64,000 bases of DNA from Lepturacanthus savala (Eukaryota > Chordata > Actinopteri > Scombriformes > Trichiuridae), in NCBI GenBank assembly GCA_030544235.1, contig CM060463.1:12065690-12129689 (forward strand). The letters are read 5' to 3'. The translations under genes and the position numbers were made by a program. The notes under the pieces are model-generated. The model ran no database searches. It was not told the DNA's origin and saw nothing but the letters and a program-made list of their open reading frames with translations. This document shows, one piece after another, positions 26,801-55,099 of the stretch (within the stretch, counting starts at the first letter, position 1; every line of letters begins with the position of its first letter).

Positions 26801-28550
26801 TGATTTGTCAAAGTGGACATGCACTGAAGCTCTCTACGCAGCTGAGGAATGAATATGGATCTGGCTGTAGTTTTGACATCATAATAGCGCGTTGGCTGCT
26901 TGCAGTAGTGTGTGTTTAGTTTTTTTTTCTTTTTGAGAGCACAGTGTTTGATGGCAGATTCTGCAGGTGACAAGGCACACCTTGACGTGGTGACAGCCCA
27001 TACGCTACATGCACTTTACTGAATGCAAAAGAGAGCAAGGGTTGTGAGACCTATTCATTTTGGTTCAAGTTTCAAAGAGAAGTTTGTGTGTGTATGCGTG
27101 TGTGGTTTATATATGTGTGTGTATGTGTACGCGTGTGTGTGTGTGTGAGAGAGAGAACCTCAAAAGATATGTTTGGAATAGAGTCGAAGATAATTGTCCT
27201 TTTCCTCTAAAAATCATTTAGCCTGATTCTCTTAAAGCCTGCTACTGAGATGTGGCTTTTTGCATTTTTCAGATAATATTTACACCATACGTGTATTCTC
27301 ACACATGTATCTTTTAGCAATATATTGTGTGTCAGCATATAGGTAATCAGAGATAGGAATGCCTGCAGTTTTGGGAGCTGCCAGATTTGCGATTCTTCCC
27401 AAGCAGAGCAATGTTTCAAACTCCAGCTAAAATCTACAAAAAATTACAGCTCAACATAGTAAGTAGCCGTTCTATATACAGACACACATATATAAAATAT
27501 GTGCATATAAATACATATATTTTTTTGTGATTAATATCTATTTATCCATATATACTGTATATATGAATACATTTGCTTGAATGCTTGATATACATATATA
27601 TGTACTGCAAATATAAACAAGTTCATATATTTCAAATGTTTCTGATGTTATTCTATCTATGAGGTTAGGATGTCAAGTTAAAAAAGATAAGGCTGTGATA
27701 CGGAGCAGCCCCTCCCATGCACTCTCCATCCCTCCCAAGACAAAATGAGAAAGAGAAAAAAATAAACATTTTGAGTAATTGTAAACTAGCGAAGTGAGAG
27801 ACCCCATTTGGTCATCTGAAATAGTTTTGCCTGTATTCAAAAAGCATATCAGCAATATATATGTATTTATATACATGTGTTGTATATATTCGAAATGTAC
27901 ACTTCTTTTAAGTGCGACTCCTCAACCAGTTAACACTGACTGAAAGAGATGCAGTGGTCCGAGTATATTAGAGCTACAAGTCCTCAGCAATAAAAATGTT
28001 TGGTCTTTTGGTCCCTAAAACAACTAAGGAATGACAGGTAAGACTCCCTGGAGACCGTTGCTATGGCTCTCCTTGGCAACGGTATCCCCTGGAAACGGAC
28101 AGGCACTCCGAGCTAAAGATGGCCATCCCAAATCGAAGCCAATTTTGTGTCCTGAAAATATCACATTCCCTACTTAAGTTCTCGCTTCGTGAATTTGTCC
28201 CTTTGTGTTTCAAGTCTTATAAATTGGTCTTCAAAAGTCAATTTTCCCCCAAACTCAAACCATCTTACAGAAAGATCTCCTACGGCAATCCTCTATTCAG
28301 TTTTTAGAAAGTTTGTTTTGTTCTTGTTGGACTTTTGACATCCATATTCCCTTTAAGAGTTCAGTGGGGTTGGTCATTGAAAGTAGGTTTGATATAGTTT
28401 CTTTTACTTTTTTTTTTTTCCTCCTCATTGTTCAAGTAAAAGTTTTTTGTGGTCCAGAAAAAGGTAGCTGTCATTCAAGCAGGTTTTTTGTGGGGAAAGA
28501 GGTGTGTATATGTGTGCAGAAGAAAAGGTCCTGGGGCTAACCAGGCTGGT

Positions 28551-28727
28551 ACAAATTCTCTCTGAGTTCCAAAGTTTTAGTACATCCACACGGAGGTGTC
28601 CTTGACTCGGTCATCACTCTCTCTCTCTCTCTCTCTCCTCTTGTTTCTGAAGCAGCCTCAGTGGTGCAGATGTTGAGACTCGGTGGCAGGTAGCAAGTAG
28701 TCAACATATGGTTCAGCTCAACAAAAC
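28551..28727 (-). other. Possible spliced 3' UTR exon of celf4
   Basis: On the minus strand gtgtgttttccag is a good acceptor at 28728, followed by high-complexity sequence (GTTTTGTTGAGCTGAACC). A matching donor candidate (gacag|gtcaga) lies at 31721, 67 nt after the celf4 stop. Splicing them would remove about 3 kb containing two repeats. Only RNA data could establish this. Confidence 0.2.
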
Positions 28728-28807
28728 CTGGAAAACACACCAAAATAGATTAGGTCAAGTCATTTCTAAGAAAAAAACAAAACTAATTTGGCAATGCTAA
28801 TCTGTCA

Positions 28808-29290
28808 ATGACAACTATCGGATGGATTACCATCAGTTTTTTTTTTTTTTGTTCAGACATTAAGGTTCCCCGCAGGACGAAGTCTAGAGATCTCGTGTTT
28901 TGTCCTCTGGTGCCATTTGAAGTTGACATTTGTAGTTTTAAGTGAATCTTTTGACAGCTATTAGATAAATGGCCACGACATTTGGTACAGACATTTATGT
29001 TCCCCTTATAATGAGTAGTGATACATCATCAAGTCACATTTTAAATGGGTCCAGTAGTTTAGTTTACGACCAAATACCTGCTTAATCTAACAGACACTCC
29101 CGCCATCCTCAGCTGTCCTTTGGGTTTAGTGCTGCTGATAAGCACGTGTTAGCATGCTAACACCTTAAAACGAAAACAGTGAATATGGTAATTGTACCTG
29201 CTAAGCATTAGCAAGTTAGTATTGTCCTTGTCAGCGCGTTAGCATGCTGACGCTAGCAGCATTTAACGCAGCCTGACAGAACCACGAGCA
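28808..29290. repeat. Dispersed perciform repeat (GTTAGCATGCTAAC type)
   Basis: The segment contains blocks I recognise from a very common repeat of perch-like fish: tttggtacagacattta with gttcccct, gaccaaatacctgc, tgtcctttgggtttagtgct, gtgttagcatgctaac and gcgttagcatgctgac. The copy is diverged, with an inserted T-run near 28840. I cannot assign a Repbase name from memory. Confidence 0.75.
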
Positions 29291-29373
29291 GACGTCCCAA
29301 GTTCAAAAAAGTAATGTCACACCCCCCCCTCCCCCTCCCCCATCCCCCTCCCCCATCCGTTCAGGCCTGAGCA

Positions 29374-29640
29374 ATCGAATTGAAGCGATCCACGGATGAG
29401 TTAATGTCTTGCCTGCACGCTCTTACTCGCGTTGTAGAAAAAAAAAACACACCCTTGCATCGGATAAAATCCGGGATATTTTATGCAACTCGCGGGCATC
29501 CAGGAGCCACTATCAATATCCGGGAGACTCCCGGAACTTCCGGGAGACTTGGGATGGCTGCCAGCGTAGTAGCTGTTTATGCTAAAAGAAAGTTTTATGT
29601 CCCACGGAGCTGTAAGTATCCAGCATTTTATTTTTGCTGT
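29374..29640. repeat. Probable dispersed repeat with CCGGGAG palindromes
   Basis: It contains atccgggagactcccgg, then cttccgggagacttggg, preceded by an A-run and gggatattttatgc. This self-complementary block resembles a family I have seen in fish sequence. The ORF running through it is not taken as a gene. Confidence 0.4.
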
Positions 29641-30792
29641 TTCTTGTGTTTATTTGTTAATTTATCTCTATCAGGCGATTCAAGGAGAAACTTTACATTT
29701 ACTACTTTGAAGTTCTCAACACTTTTGCTTTACTGCCGTAATATAATCCCATTTTGTTCGTCTTTACTGTTGATACTAGCTGTATTTACATGCAGAGCAG
29801 CATATTTACAGGACACTTGCCTCTCCCAAGCTCCTTAGCCCGCACAAAGACTCTAAGTTCTGAATAAACAAAGATAATTTTTCGGAGACACTTCTGAAAA
29901 CAAATCAGCGCTCATCTTACAGTGAGTTAAAATTGCTCTTGGGAGTGACAGTTTCAAACTAAATTTCCTTTTTAATTGTCTTTTGTAATAACAAACGGAT
30001 TTTCAATCAACACACCCCGTGTCACTAGAAGTTAGGACGTATTTCCAACCTGCTGTCTGAATAATCTGTTTAATGACTATGTGCCTTATTATTATTTGGA
30101 TCTACTAAAAGTAAAACTAAGACTGGAATGCAAAAAAAAGACACTACGCTTGTTCATCAGTTGAAATTTCAACTTCATGCCAAAAGAAAATCAAAAACAA
30201 ATTTTCTCTAATGTTCTGTATAAAACGTTTTGATATATCAAGCCACGGAGCCACATGTTTTTTTTTTTTTTTTTTTTTTGTGACACATCCATATGAGATT
30301 GCTCAATTCACCCTGCAGTGATTTGCCTGGAGACACTGCCTGGTATGGTTCAGTTAGTTTGTGACTGGGTGATAAGTTGCCCTTGAATGAAGTCATCAGC
30401 GGTGAATGAACGACACAGCCCACAACCCTCCATCACGCAGACGAAGGGAGGAGACAATGAGGAACGTGACAAAAACGGCACAATTACCCGCCTGAGGGGC
30501 AATAAATGCCTCTCCCTTGGAAGCGATTCCTTCCCTGTGCATCATGCTGAACCATTTACCAATTATCTTCCAGTCACACTGTAACATACAGGGTCACTTA
30601 TCGTAACACTACCTGTAAGTAAACGCGGCGCAGCTTTGTTTCTTTCAATGGAAATGACTCAATTACATAGCAAACGGGTAGGAATATATCATATATTATG
30701 AATATAAAGGGGCTGGATTGCTGCCTTCATTCTGACAACCACTTTTAGCAAGAGGCTTACACTGTATGTATGTGAAATACAGTCCATTGTGC

Positions 30793-31307
30793 AGCTCTGG
30801 AAAAACAAATAATAAGAGACCACTCCAAAATTATCATTTTTTTCTGATTTTACTACTTATAGGTATGTGTTTGGGCAAAAGGAACTTTTTTTGTTTGAGT
30901 CTATAAACTACTGAGATTTCCCCCAAATTCCAAATAACAATATTATTGATTAGAGCATTTATTTGCAGAAAATGACAAATGGTCAAAATAATAAAAAAAG
31001 ATACAATATTTTCAGACCTCAAACAATACAAAGAACAAGATCTAATTCATTTTAAAACAACATGATACTAATGTTTGCACTTAAGAAGAGTTCAGAAATC
31101 AATATTTGGTGCAATAACCATTATTTTTAATCCCAGCTTTTCCTGCGTCTTGGCATGCAAGTCTTTACCATTGTTCTTGGTTGACTTTATTCCACTCCTG
31201 GTACCTCTTTAAGCAAAATGAGGCAGAATGGAATGGCTGGAATACATGTAGAGATGCTGATTTCAGAAAAAAAAAATGCAGTGGTCTCTTATTTTTTTCC
31301 CAGAGCT
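30793..31307. mobile_element. Non-autonomous inverted-repeat DNA transposon relic (Tc1/mariner-like family)
   Basis: The ends are inverted: AGCTCTGG, A-run, aataagagaccact on the left and agtggtctctt, a T-rich run, CCAGAGCT on the right. The interior (tataggtatgtgtttggg; gagcatttatttgcagaaaatgac; atcaatatttggtgcaataacc; gcgtcttggcatgc) matches a family widespread in teleosts that I remember as Tc1-like; family placement is from memory. There is no transposase ORF; the middle is deleted to about 515 bp. A second, truncated copy of the same family lies at 54677-55099 in inverse orientation. Confidence 0.8.
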
Positions 31308-31787
31308 AGCTTTTTTTGTTCATGACGTCTGTTTCACTCATGCGTTGTATACAGTAGCTGCCAAGTGAGGGGAATGATGACAAGTGGATTATTGGGACAA
31401 GCACAGTAAATCATAAATAATAATGAGTCATAATGACAATTGTGGAATTAACATTTACAAATGCCTCGCTGAACTATCAGCAAAGCGGTAATACCTCATC
31501 ACCGTTCCTCGCGAGATGATTTGCGGACGATCAGCTTGTTATTAGGAGTATGCAAATGTTTTATGACATTTGTAAAAGGTTACTGAAACTACATCAGGCA
31601 CCTCCGTAAATGGGCTCGCGACCAATACGAAACGCATCGGCTTGTGTACGCATCGGTTCGGTTAATGGCCTCTCAAGGCCCCGAGTGACAAACAAGCGCT
31701 TCCTGAAGGAGCCGTCTGACCTGTCTTTCCCTGTGTGCGACGGCTGCCCCGGCCGCCAGGATGGCAGCGGCTGGCTGGGGCGGGGGG

Positions 31788-47216
<15,429 letters not shown>

Positions 47217-49729
47217 CTGTTACACAGAGAAAGAGAAGTGAAAGGGAGGAAAGACAGGCAAGAAGAGAGGAAAAAGAAGGAAAAAAAGAGACAAAGAAAC
47301 CTGTTAGCATCATGTAACTGCAGAAGCTTTTACGCCTCCTTCCACAAAAATGTTTTTTTTTTTTTTAAAGAATCACTCAGCCAAATTGCTGGTAAATTGT
47401 ATTGAAAATCTCCAAAGCTGAAGCGCTTATAGCCACTGGGGGAATAGCTGATCGGGAACATGGGTTGGAAATATTGTTTGAACTGAGATGAAAGGCAAGA
47501 GAAGGCTTGGAAGGGGGGGGATCGCAGGGGGATGAAGGGAACGACAGAAAGAGGGATGGCAGGAGGATGATTGAGAGGTAACTATGGGTCAGCAGAGATG
47601 CTGTGTGAGTGTGTGTTGCCTCCGTGTCTGACTCTGGATGCTCATGTGCTATCATGATGTGGTCTATGTTGAGTATTCAGATATGTTGTTGCAAATGTAC
47701 ACACACAGAAAAATGCAACACATGCATAGCATAGGCACATACTATGGGGTTTCAAACTCTTAAGCCTCACTACAAAATTTCCTCTTAGTCTCACGCACAA
47801 GCTTTTACGAACACACACACACACACACACACGTACACACACACATAGAGTGTCTGTCCCCCAGTGAGACCTTTCCACAGTGTGTCCGCTGAGGCCCTCT
47901 TTTCATTTCACTCCTGCCTGTCAAACCTCCCCTCTCTGCCTCGTCACCCTGCTAAACGCTCGCCGCCAATCAATTTTTAATAATGCCAATCGCCACGCTG
48001 CCAGGAGGAATGGAGGGAAGGGGGGGGGGTTCCAGAGGAGAGACGAGGAGAGGTAGAGGAGATGAGAAGATGGAGAAGGAGGAGGATGAAAGGTCAAGGT
48101 TCCGTGTGATGCGGCATCAGTGTTTGGTTAAATGTCATTAAATGTTTTCTTTTGAGTTTGCTGATACAGTCATCATTTTAATGAATCGGCCCACGTTCAG
48201 ATGATTCACCAAAGACGAGGCCTTTGAGCGCGAGGACACAATGTCACGATGCAAACGCAATTAATGCTTGGACCTTCACCCTTTTCCTGGCGCTTTCTGC
48301 TGCTAATATTAAATCACATCATTCTCCATAACACTTATTTAAAATGGAGTTACCCATTCCTCCTTCTCCCTCGTCTCCTCCCTCTCTTTGACAGCCACGA
48401 GAACCCTACTAATGTTTTTAATGTGCTGTGATGCATTATTTATCAGACTGGCTGTTGATATGGAAAAAAGGACGAGAGGGGATAAAGAAAATGGGGATTG
48501 GAGAAAAAAAAGGGGGGAGTTAAAATGAGTAAAAGAGAGGAAGTGGAATGTGAATTTATAATATATATATATATATAAAGTGTTGGATAGAAATTATAAG
48601 TATGTGATTATAAGTGGTGAAACCAAAACAGGGAGAGAACAAAGAGAAACCAACTGAAAACATGAAAAATAAAAATAAAAAGAGGGTCTGCTTGAAAAGA
48701 GAGAAATATGGTTTTGAAAAAGGAAGTGGGGGAGGACAGAGTAGATACAGGGGTAGGATTGAGGAGAGAGGACATAGGGGGAGATGAGGACATAGATCAG
48801 AGTATGGGACAAGGTCAGCCCAGTGCTCCCACGGGGCCTATAAGCCTGCATACATATGAGCACTTTTACTGTGACCCATACAAATGGTCTGGCCTCACTC
48901 TGACCTAATTGTGTTCTACCTCCATTGGTTTTTATATGCAAGCAATGGTCATAACCTGCACATTATACGACGATATGTTTAATTTTCACGATTTTCATTT
49001 CTCCATGCACTGTAACACCTTCCCTCCCCCCAGTTATAAGCTAAAATATAAAGGTACAACTCGTCACTTCCTTCAAATTCGTAATAATCCAATAAAGAAA
49101 CTTAATCAGCAAAATTCTCAAGTCGTCATTGCGAACGGAGCAGCATCACGCGGAGTATCCGCTAATATATATTTTTTTACATTCACTTTAAAATAATGTT
49201 AAGTGGTTAAACCATTATTTCCTTCTGTCACTGAAAGCTGAGTGGAGTTTCATGGGCTCTCTTATCAGTGGTTTCCATTATCCCGGGCCCATAAACTGCT
49301 TCAAGGTCAGTTTTATCATCCCACTCATAACAGGGCGAGTTAGCATCAGCCCACTGGACAACTGATCCCAAAACAGTTGTTAAAACAAGACGCTGACTAG
49401 CACAGATAGCTCCCCTAGGAGGTCTGTGGTGGCACCATAGCCAAAGCCAGATGGCAGCATTGAGCAGCAGAACCAATACAATACACAGATTATACAACAA
49501 GCTCACTTTAGCCTAATACCAGCACGAGAAAAACAAAACATCTACACTTACACTGAAAGACAGTGAGATGCAGATATGCACGCACAGACATGTGCACGCA
49601 CACTGATGCAAGTACGTAAGCTTACGGACTCGATCCGCATGCTTATACACATAAACCTGGCACACAGACAAACATGTAAAATCACAAACAGGCCTATGCA
49701 TCCAAGCACGCATGGAAAAACACAATGGG

Positions 49730-49771
<42 letters not shown>

Positions 49772-50570
49772 AATAGATATGTAAATGTGTCCTTGTGAGT
49801 CAACATGTGCAGTAAATTGGCTCATCTCTAGGTGTGCCCAACTAATACCTCGTGTGTAGCGTGCTTTTTTTTTTTTTTTTCTCCTCGGCCTTGTAAATGT
49901 GGCTGCCTATTCATGCGCGCATATGCCTTTAAAAACACTAGCGAGTGCATGCACGGACACACACACGCAGGAACACACGCACGCGCACAAACACGCAGGC
50001 TAAGCTCCATTGTTGCTGAAAGTCCACCTCAGCAGCCTTGTGTTGAGAGTGGCCTTGGTGTGCCACATGATCGACAGCTCATAAAGAACTGCAGCCACAC
50101 ACGCACGCGCACACACACAGACACACAGGCACACACACACTTTACTCCTCTGTTGATTATGTAACTCAATGACAGCGCTCTGCCTCAGTGCTGCCATAGA
50201 TTCACTGCTAACTAGAAGCTGAGGGAATACATGGTCTGCATGCAGTCTGTGCTGTTCCAAACTGGTGAGTCATTCTTCTGAATCAGTCTAGTACGACCTG
50301 GATGTCTAGTGAGGCCCACAAGATTAGCTCAAAACAGTGTGGGTCTATAGTTTGCTATATTGGATTTTACCTTCAAATGGGACAAAATTGAAGTCCTTGA
50401 GCTGAGTTTTGCTGCTTACTGTATTGATTCCAGCGTTTGCAAACCGCAAAAAAAATGAAGTTACAAAAACAATATTACGATGACACTTGTAAACTTGTAC
50501 GGGACTTCTATTCACTGTGTTTCTGTAGAGTACCTTGTTATGTCAGAAATGCTTCAGACAGTGGAAGCGC

Positions 50571-50574
50571 ACGC

Positions 50575-50670
<96 letters not shown>
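50571..50670. repeat. (CA)n microsatellite, about 48 units
   Basis: Perfect CA array with a short CG-containing start in the large celf4 intron. Confidence 0.95.
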
Positions 50671-50672
<2 letters not shown>

Positions 50673-52164
50673 CTACAGTGACATGCAACATTCAAAAGGA
50701 CACAGGAGTACATGGTCACTCACACTCCCATCATTATCTGTGAAAAAGAATATTGAAAGTATGCTTTACGGAACTCTGGAGAGGAGGTAGACTTTTCTCA
50801 TTTCCAGCCTCGTCTGGCAGATGTGTTTTTGAGAGAGAGTGGAGCAGTGCAGGCCAGGTCATTTCATTATCACAGTGAGAAAGCACTCCATGAAACCCTC
50901 CCAGGGAAGCAGGCTGCCTTCATAATATTCCTCCTCTACTATTGTCAAAACTTGCTCTATTTTACATTCTGCAAGCTGAGGATCTTTTATGCTTTCATAT
51001 TCCAGTCGCTTTCATTTGGTCTATGTCCCATTTGAATGTTGAATGTTTTTTGCGCCCTCTGTTCTACGGGCGATTCTTGAGAATACTGATCGCAACTTTC
51101 CGAAAAAAGGGAAGCGGTTTGAGTGTTGAGGGTCCTCCGCAGGAGCAATACCGCCGGTTCTAAGTGTAACCAAATGCCTGTATTCATGTCAAATGAACCA
51201 CTGGCACTCGACCTGAACCTGCTTTCCAGAGTAGCCCAGCGTGCATAACACTCATCTTGGAATGGAAACATGCCAATGGAAACATTAGCTGAACAAATAT
51301 GGTTATAACCCAGATGCTTTTGGGAAGCTGGGCCCTTGTAGGGGGGAGGTTTGGGGAGGGGGGTGGGGACCCTCGGTGGGAAGATTAGCTGAAAAAAATA
51401 AAACATTTAGCAGCTATTTAATATATTTCACCAGTGGTCACAAGGAGGACAAGGAGAAAATAAAATAATTGATTTTACATTAATTCACAGAAGCGTTATA
51501 AGCCCCCCCTACACACACACACACACACAGTACAGTATATTTACATTTTTTTATTATTTTATTAACTTTTGCACCCTCTTGAATGACAGTGTGTATTTTT
51601 ACAGCATCTGTTGCAAAAGGGCAGCTCACACCCTTCCACCACCATTACCACTGCAGACTGCAGAAAGAAGTGCCATAATGTGACTAATGGAGCTGGAATC
51701 AGCTCGCGCGAGGAGAGAAGTTATTTTTCCCATGGCGCAAGATGTGTTCATCGCGGAGCCAAATTCAGGTCAGTCAGTCAAATAGCATCGCCTCACCTCA
51801 GTGATCCTCTTTGCAAGTGCACAGGCTAATCTAGGTAACAAATGTTTTTTCCTGCCAATAAACCACTCGGCAGACAGAGCCAGCAAAACAGTCGTTGTAT
51901 ATAACATCAAGGTTGGGAATTAACTAGATTTACCCAATGCTAACGACATGCTCACTCTTGTCCTATTCAGCACCACTGAATAGGACAAGAGGTGCAAGTA
52001 AAAATACATTTCAGTGACTGCAGTTCCTAATATACTGCCTGCATAGCACAAGTATTCTTTTACTTGTGAATACCTTAAGTTACAACTAGATGGAGGAGCA
52101 GAGTAGCTTTTTTTGTTGTTCGTTAGGTTTGGAACCTTTTTTTAGTTTTATGCTGTCAATATAC

Positions 52165-52930
52165 AGTATGAGTTGTATAAATTAATGATAATAATCATAA
52201 TAAACCTTATTTATATAGCACCTTTCTTGCTACAAGAAATGGGTATTAAAACAACAATTATCTTTTTAACAAAAAGACAATTATTGAAATATTAAAAAAT
52301 AGGAAACACCAAACAATAAATCCTAAAATAAAGTTTGAATTACTTAAAAGCATAAAAAATATGTTAAAATCTATCTTCAGTTATACCAACAATGGTGGGA
52401 TTTTTCCTGGTTTTAGTTAAAAGGGTTTCTGAGTTTTGAAATTTTTTTTTTTTTTTTTTTTGTAAACCAAAAAAATGTGCATTCCAATAATCTAGGTATA
52501 AAAAAACAAAGGCATCACTTTTACAATCTTTTTAAACGATAAAAATCTAACTTTGTAATATTGTTGATAGAAGTTAAAAGTATGTTTAGAGTCAAAGATG
52601 ACATCCAGATTTTTTTTTTTACGGGCTTAATCTGTAGAGGTGGATTTCTAAGCCTTTCTAGTAAATTGACTTGTTTAAAATGTCTTCTCTCTGTGCATCT
52701 GTTCCAGATAACACTATTCCTGTTTCTCTTCATTTAATTTAAGGAAGATATATGTAGTATGACCGTCTGAATGACAAAGCAATCTACTTATTGGCAAAAC
52801 AAGATAAGTAAAGTAATTACATTTTACAGTCTCAAAATCCAGTTGAAACATTTTATAAAACAGTCTAATCCAAAAAAAAATAAATAAAAAAAACACCTTG
52901 AAACTTCTAAGATAAAAATGAGACAAGTAT
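52165..52930 (-). mobile_element. Degraded LINE retrotransposon 3' fragment (L2/Rex-like reverse transcriptase)
   Basis: On the minus strand one frame reads NLDVIFDSKHTF followed by KIVKVMPL (near 52612-52520), the C-terminal reverse transcriptase pattern of CR1/L2/Rex-type LINEs. Upstream is KLNEEKQE, the degraded equivalent of the N.EKTE block. Towards the 3' end it reads ggtgctatataaataagg, then ttatta-like repeats, as in the tails of such LINEs. Several stops and frameshifts and an A-rich insert make it clearly dead. The clade is inferred from memory of the motifs. Confidence 0.7.
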
Positions 52931-54676
52931 AAGTAAGTTTAATTTACGAGCTAGAGGAAATTCTTGAAAACTGATTAAAAAAAAAGCCAGAATTTTGACA
53001 AATTAATAACACCCTGATTAGAGCAAACATGTTCTACTCTGTAAAAGACTGTGTACAACAATTTATTCATTGTTTCTTCTTGTCAGTTCAGGCCTGAATT
53101 AATACGCTAAGTTATTTCAAAAATAGACTTTAAAATACTGCTATTGTTGCCTGCCTATTTCCTCCCTAGCGCTGCCCTCTCAACACTGTTCGCTTACTTA
53201 TTTTTTTTAATCATTGCTGGAAATTTGTCAGACACAAACCTCTTGCTGACAGACAACAGCTGCTGTAGCGTACAAGCCCGAGTACAAGAAATACTCAGAA
53301 TTCTGTGTAATGTGATGTTTGACAAGAACTTCCAGATAAGCCTGAAGCCGTGTTGATTTGGGTTTGAAAGTTGATGATTAAATTAAATCCCACTTGGACT
53401 TCCTTCACATTTCCTCTGCACCAATGTCCACACATCTCACTGTGTAGTTTTCCTCTTTCCCTTCCCCCTGTAGTTTTTCATCCTGACAGATGGCCAAACA
53501 CCAAACCTCTGGTTTGATGTTAAAAGTGAAACATATTGCGTGGGGATCAATGTCTGTGTGTGATGGTAAGAGGACTATAAAGCAAAAAAAAAAAACATCT
53601 CAATCTCTTTCCGTTGCATTGTCTTTCCCCGGATCCTCTCTCTACTCTTCCACCAGACAGACATGTGCAATCTGTTTCACGTCAGATCAAGGATGAGAAG
53701 AGTATTTTCTGACAACAGGACGGCCTGGCCCTGGTTGTTTGGGCTGGGATTGAGTGGCGTGCTGCAGTCCGCCTGAATGGACGGGAGTTAGATAAATACT
53801 TAAAAACACACACACACACGCGCACGCACACATACAGATGAATTATGAATTGGCGCAGACCGTACTTTCTCTGGCTGTTGGCCGCAGCGCTGAAGGAGCT
53901 CATACTGTAGCACAGCAACATGGCTGCAGTGTGCATTATGAGACATTGGCCCTCATTTATCAATATTTCCTCATGTTCAAAACGTTGCAAGATGATGAAG
54001 CACTGCAGCAAAACCTACTCTGAACAATAAACATGCATGCAAAATGTTCTGAGGACTTGTTACACACTTACGCTGCTGCTGCATTTAATTCATTAAATGC
54101 TGCTGAAATGGCAGATGGTGGAGGTTTAAAAGATTTCTGCCCATTTTGTGTTGGTGTATTAGCATTTATTAGAAAGGAAGCGTATTTAACAAAGGCAGCG
54201 CAGGAGGCTGCAAAGATGACCAGTACAGGACCGCATGCCTACACATTCACTTGACTTTCAGACTTTTGAATTCTGGCTGCAGTTTTACTCTTTTAAGAAA
54301 AATAACTGCACCATACTGACATTTGGTGGCTGATTTATGTGTACCCCCCCACAACAAAGTCTCATCTCTTAACCTTATACTACAGCTTAATATATCCACA
54401 CTTTACCTACCGTTATGCGGTATGGTCCGGTACCAATCCCTCATACCCCCATAAACTCCATAAATCTCAAGAAAAGGTTTGTTAGACTGGCTGTATTTTA
54501 TAGAAGCATCTGTACCATTATTTAATGAGCTGGAAATATTTACTGAAAATATGTTCTTTTATCTAGAAGATGAAGTTTCAGAACTGAAAGTTTTCAAAAT
54601 ATTTCTGTAAGAATTCCTTTACTTATTCTTACACAACAATCAAACACCTATATCAAGTTCTGGAAAAATGCATGCC

Positions 54677-55099
54677 TCATTCTGCTTAAAGAGGTACCAG
54701 GATGGATTAAAGTCACCTGAGAACAATGGTAAAGACTTGTGGAGAGCATGCCAAGAAGCAGGAAAACTGGGATTAAAAATAAGGGTTACTGCACCAAATA
54801 CTGATTTTTGAACTCTTCTTAAGTATAAAGATTAGTATTATGTTGTTTTGATGTAATTTGATGTTGTTTCTTTGCATTGTTTGAGGTCTGAAAACATGGT
54901 ATCTCTTTTGTTATTATGACCATTTGTCATTTTCTGCAAATAAATGCTCTAAACTATAGTATTTTTATTTGGAATTTTGGGGGAAATGTTAGTAGTTTAT
55001 AGACTCTAATAAAAATGTTCCTTTACCCAAACACATACCTATAAATAATCAGAAAAACAGATAATTTTGCAGTGGTCTCTTATTTTTTTTTCCAGAGCT
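54677..55099. mobile_element. Truncated second copy of the AGCTCTGG inverted-repeat transposon
   Basis: Its reverse complement follows the element at 30793-31307 for most of its length: an AGCTCTGG end, tataggtatgtgtttggg, gagcatttatttgcagaaaatgac, a diverged caatatttggtgca, cttggcatgc, tacctctttaagca. Only the right end (CCAGAGCT at 55092-55099) is preserved; the left inverted repeat is lost, and homology stops near 54677. Confidence 0.8.

Larger units (their letters stand above)
23442..31787. other. Convergent 3' regions of kiaa1328 (plus) and celf4 (minus)
   Basis: No coding exon is supported across 8.3 kb. The left edge is the kiaa1328 3' UTR. Most of the remainder probably belongs to the celf4 3' UTR or a 3' UTR intron, because it is AT-rich, lacks any other gene and has poly(A) signals in both directions near its left end. 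Long T-runs lie at about 25148-25170, 25897-25924 and 30259-30279. Repeats and a transposon relic are listed separately. On the minus strand UGUAUAUA (Pumilio-type) motifs occur at 27480-27473 and 27875-27868. Confidence 0.5.

Noticed and set aside
29380..29838. 152-residue plus-strand ORF
   Set aside because: It begins inside a probable dispersed repeat (CCGGGAG palindromes) and has no family resemblance.
49228..49506. 92-residue minus-strand ORF with a hydrophobic N-terminus
   Set aside because: It looks like a signal-anchor protein at first sight, but there is no family match I recognise, no promoter or poly(A) context, and it is intronic in celf4; one ORF of this size is expected by chance in 64 kb.
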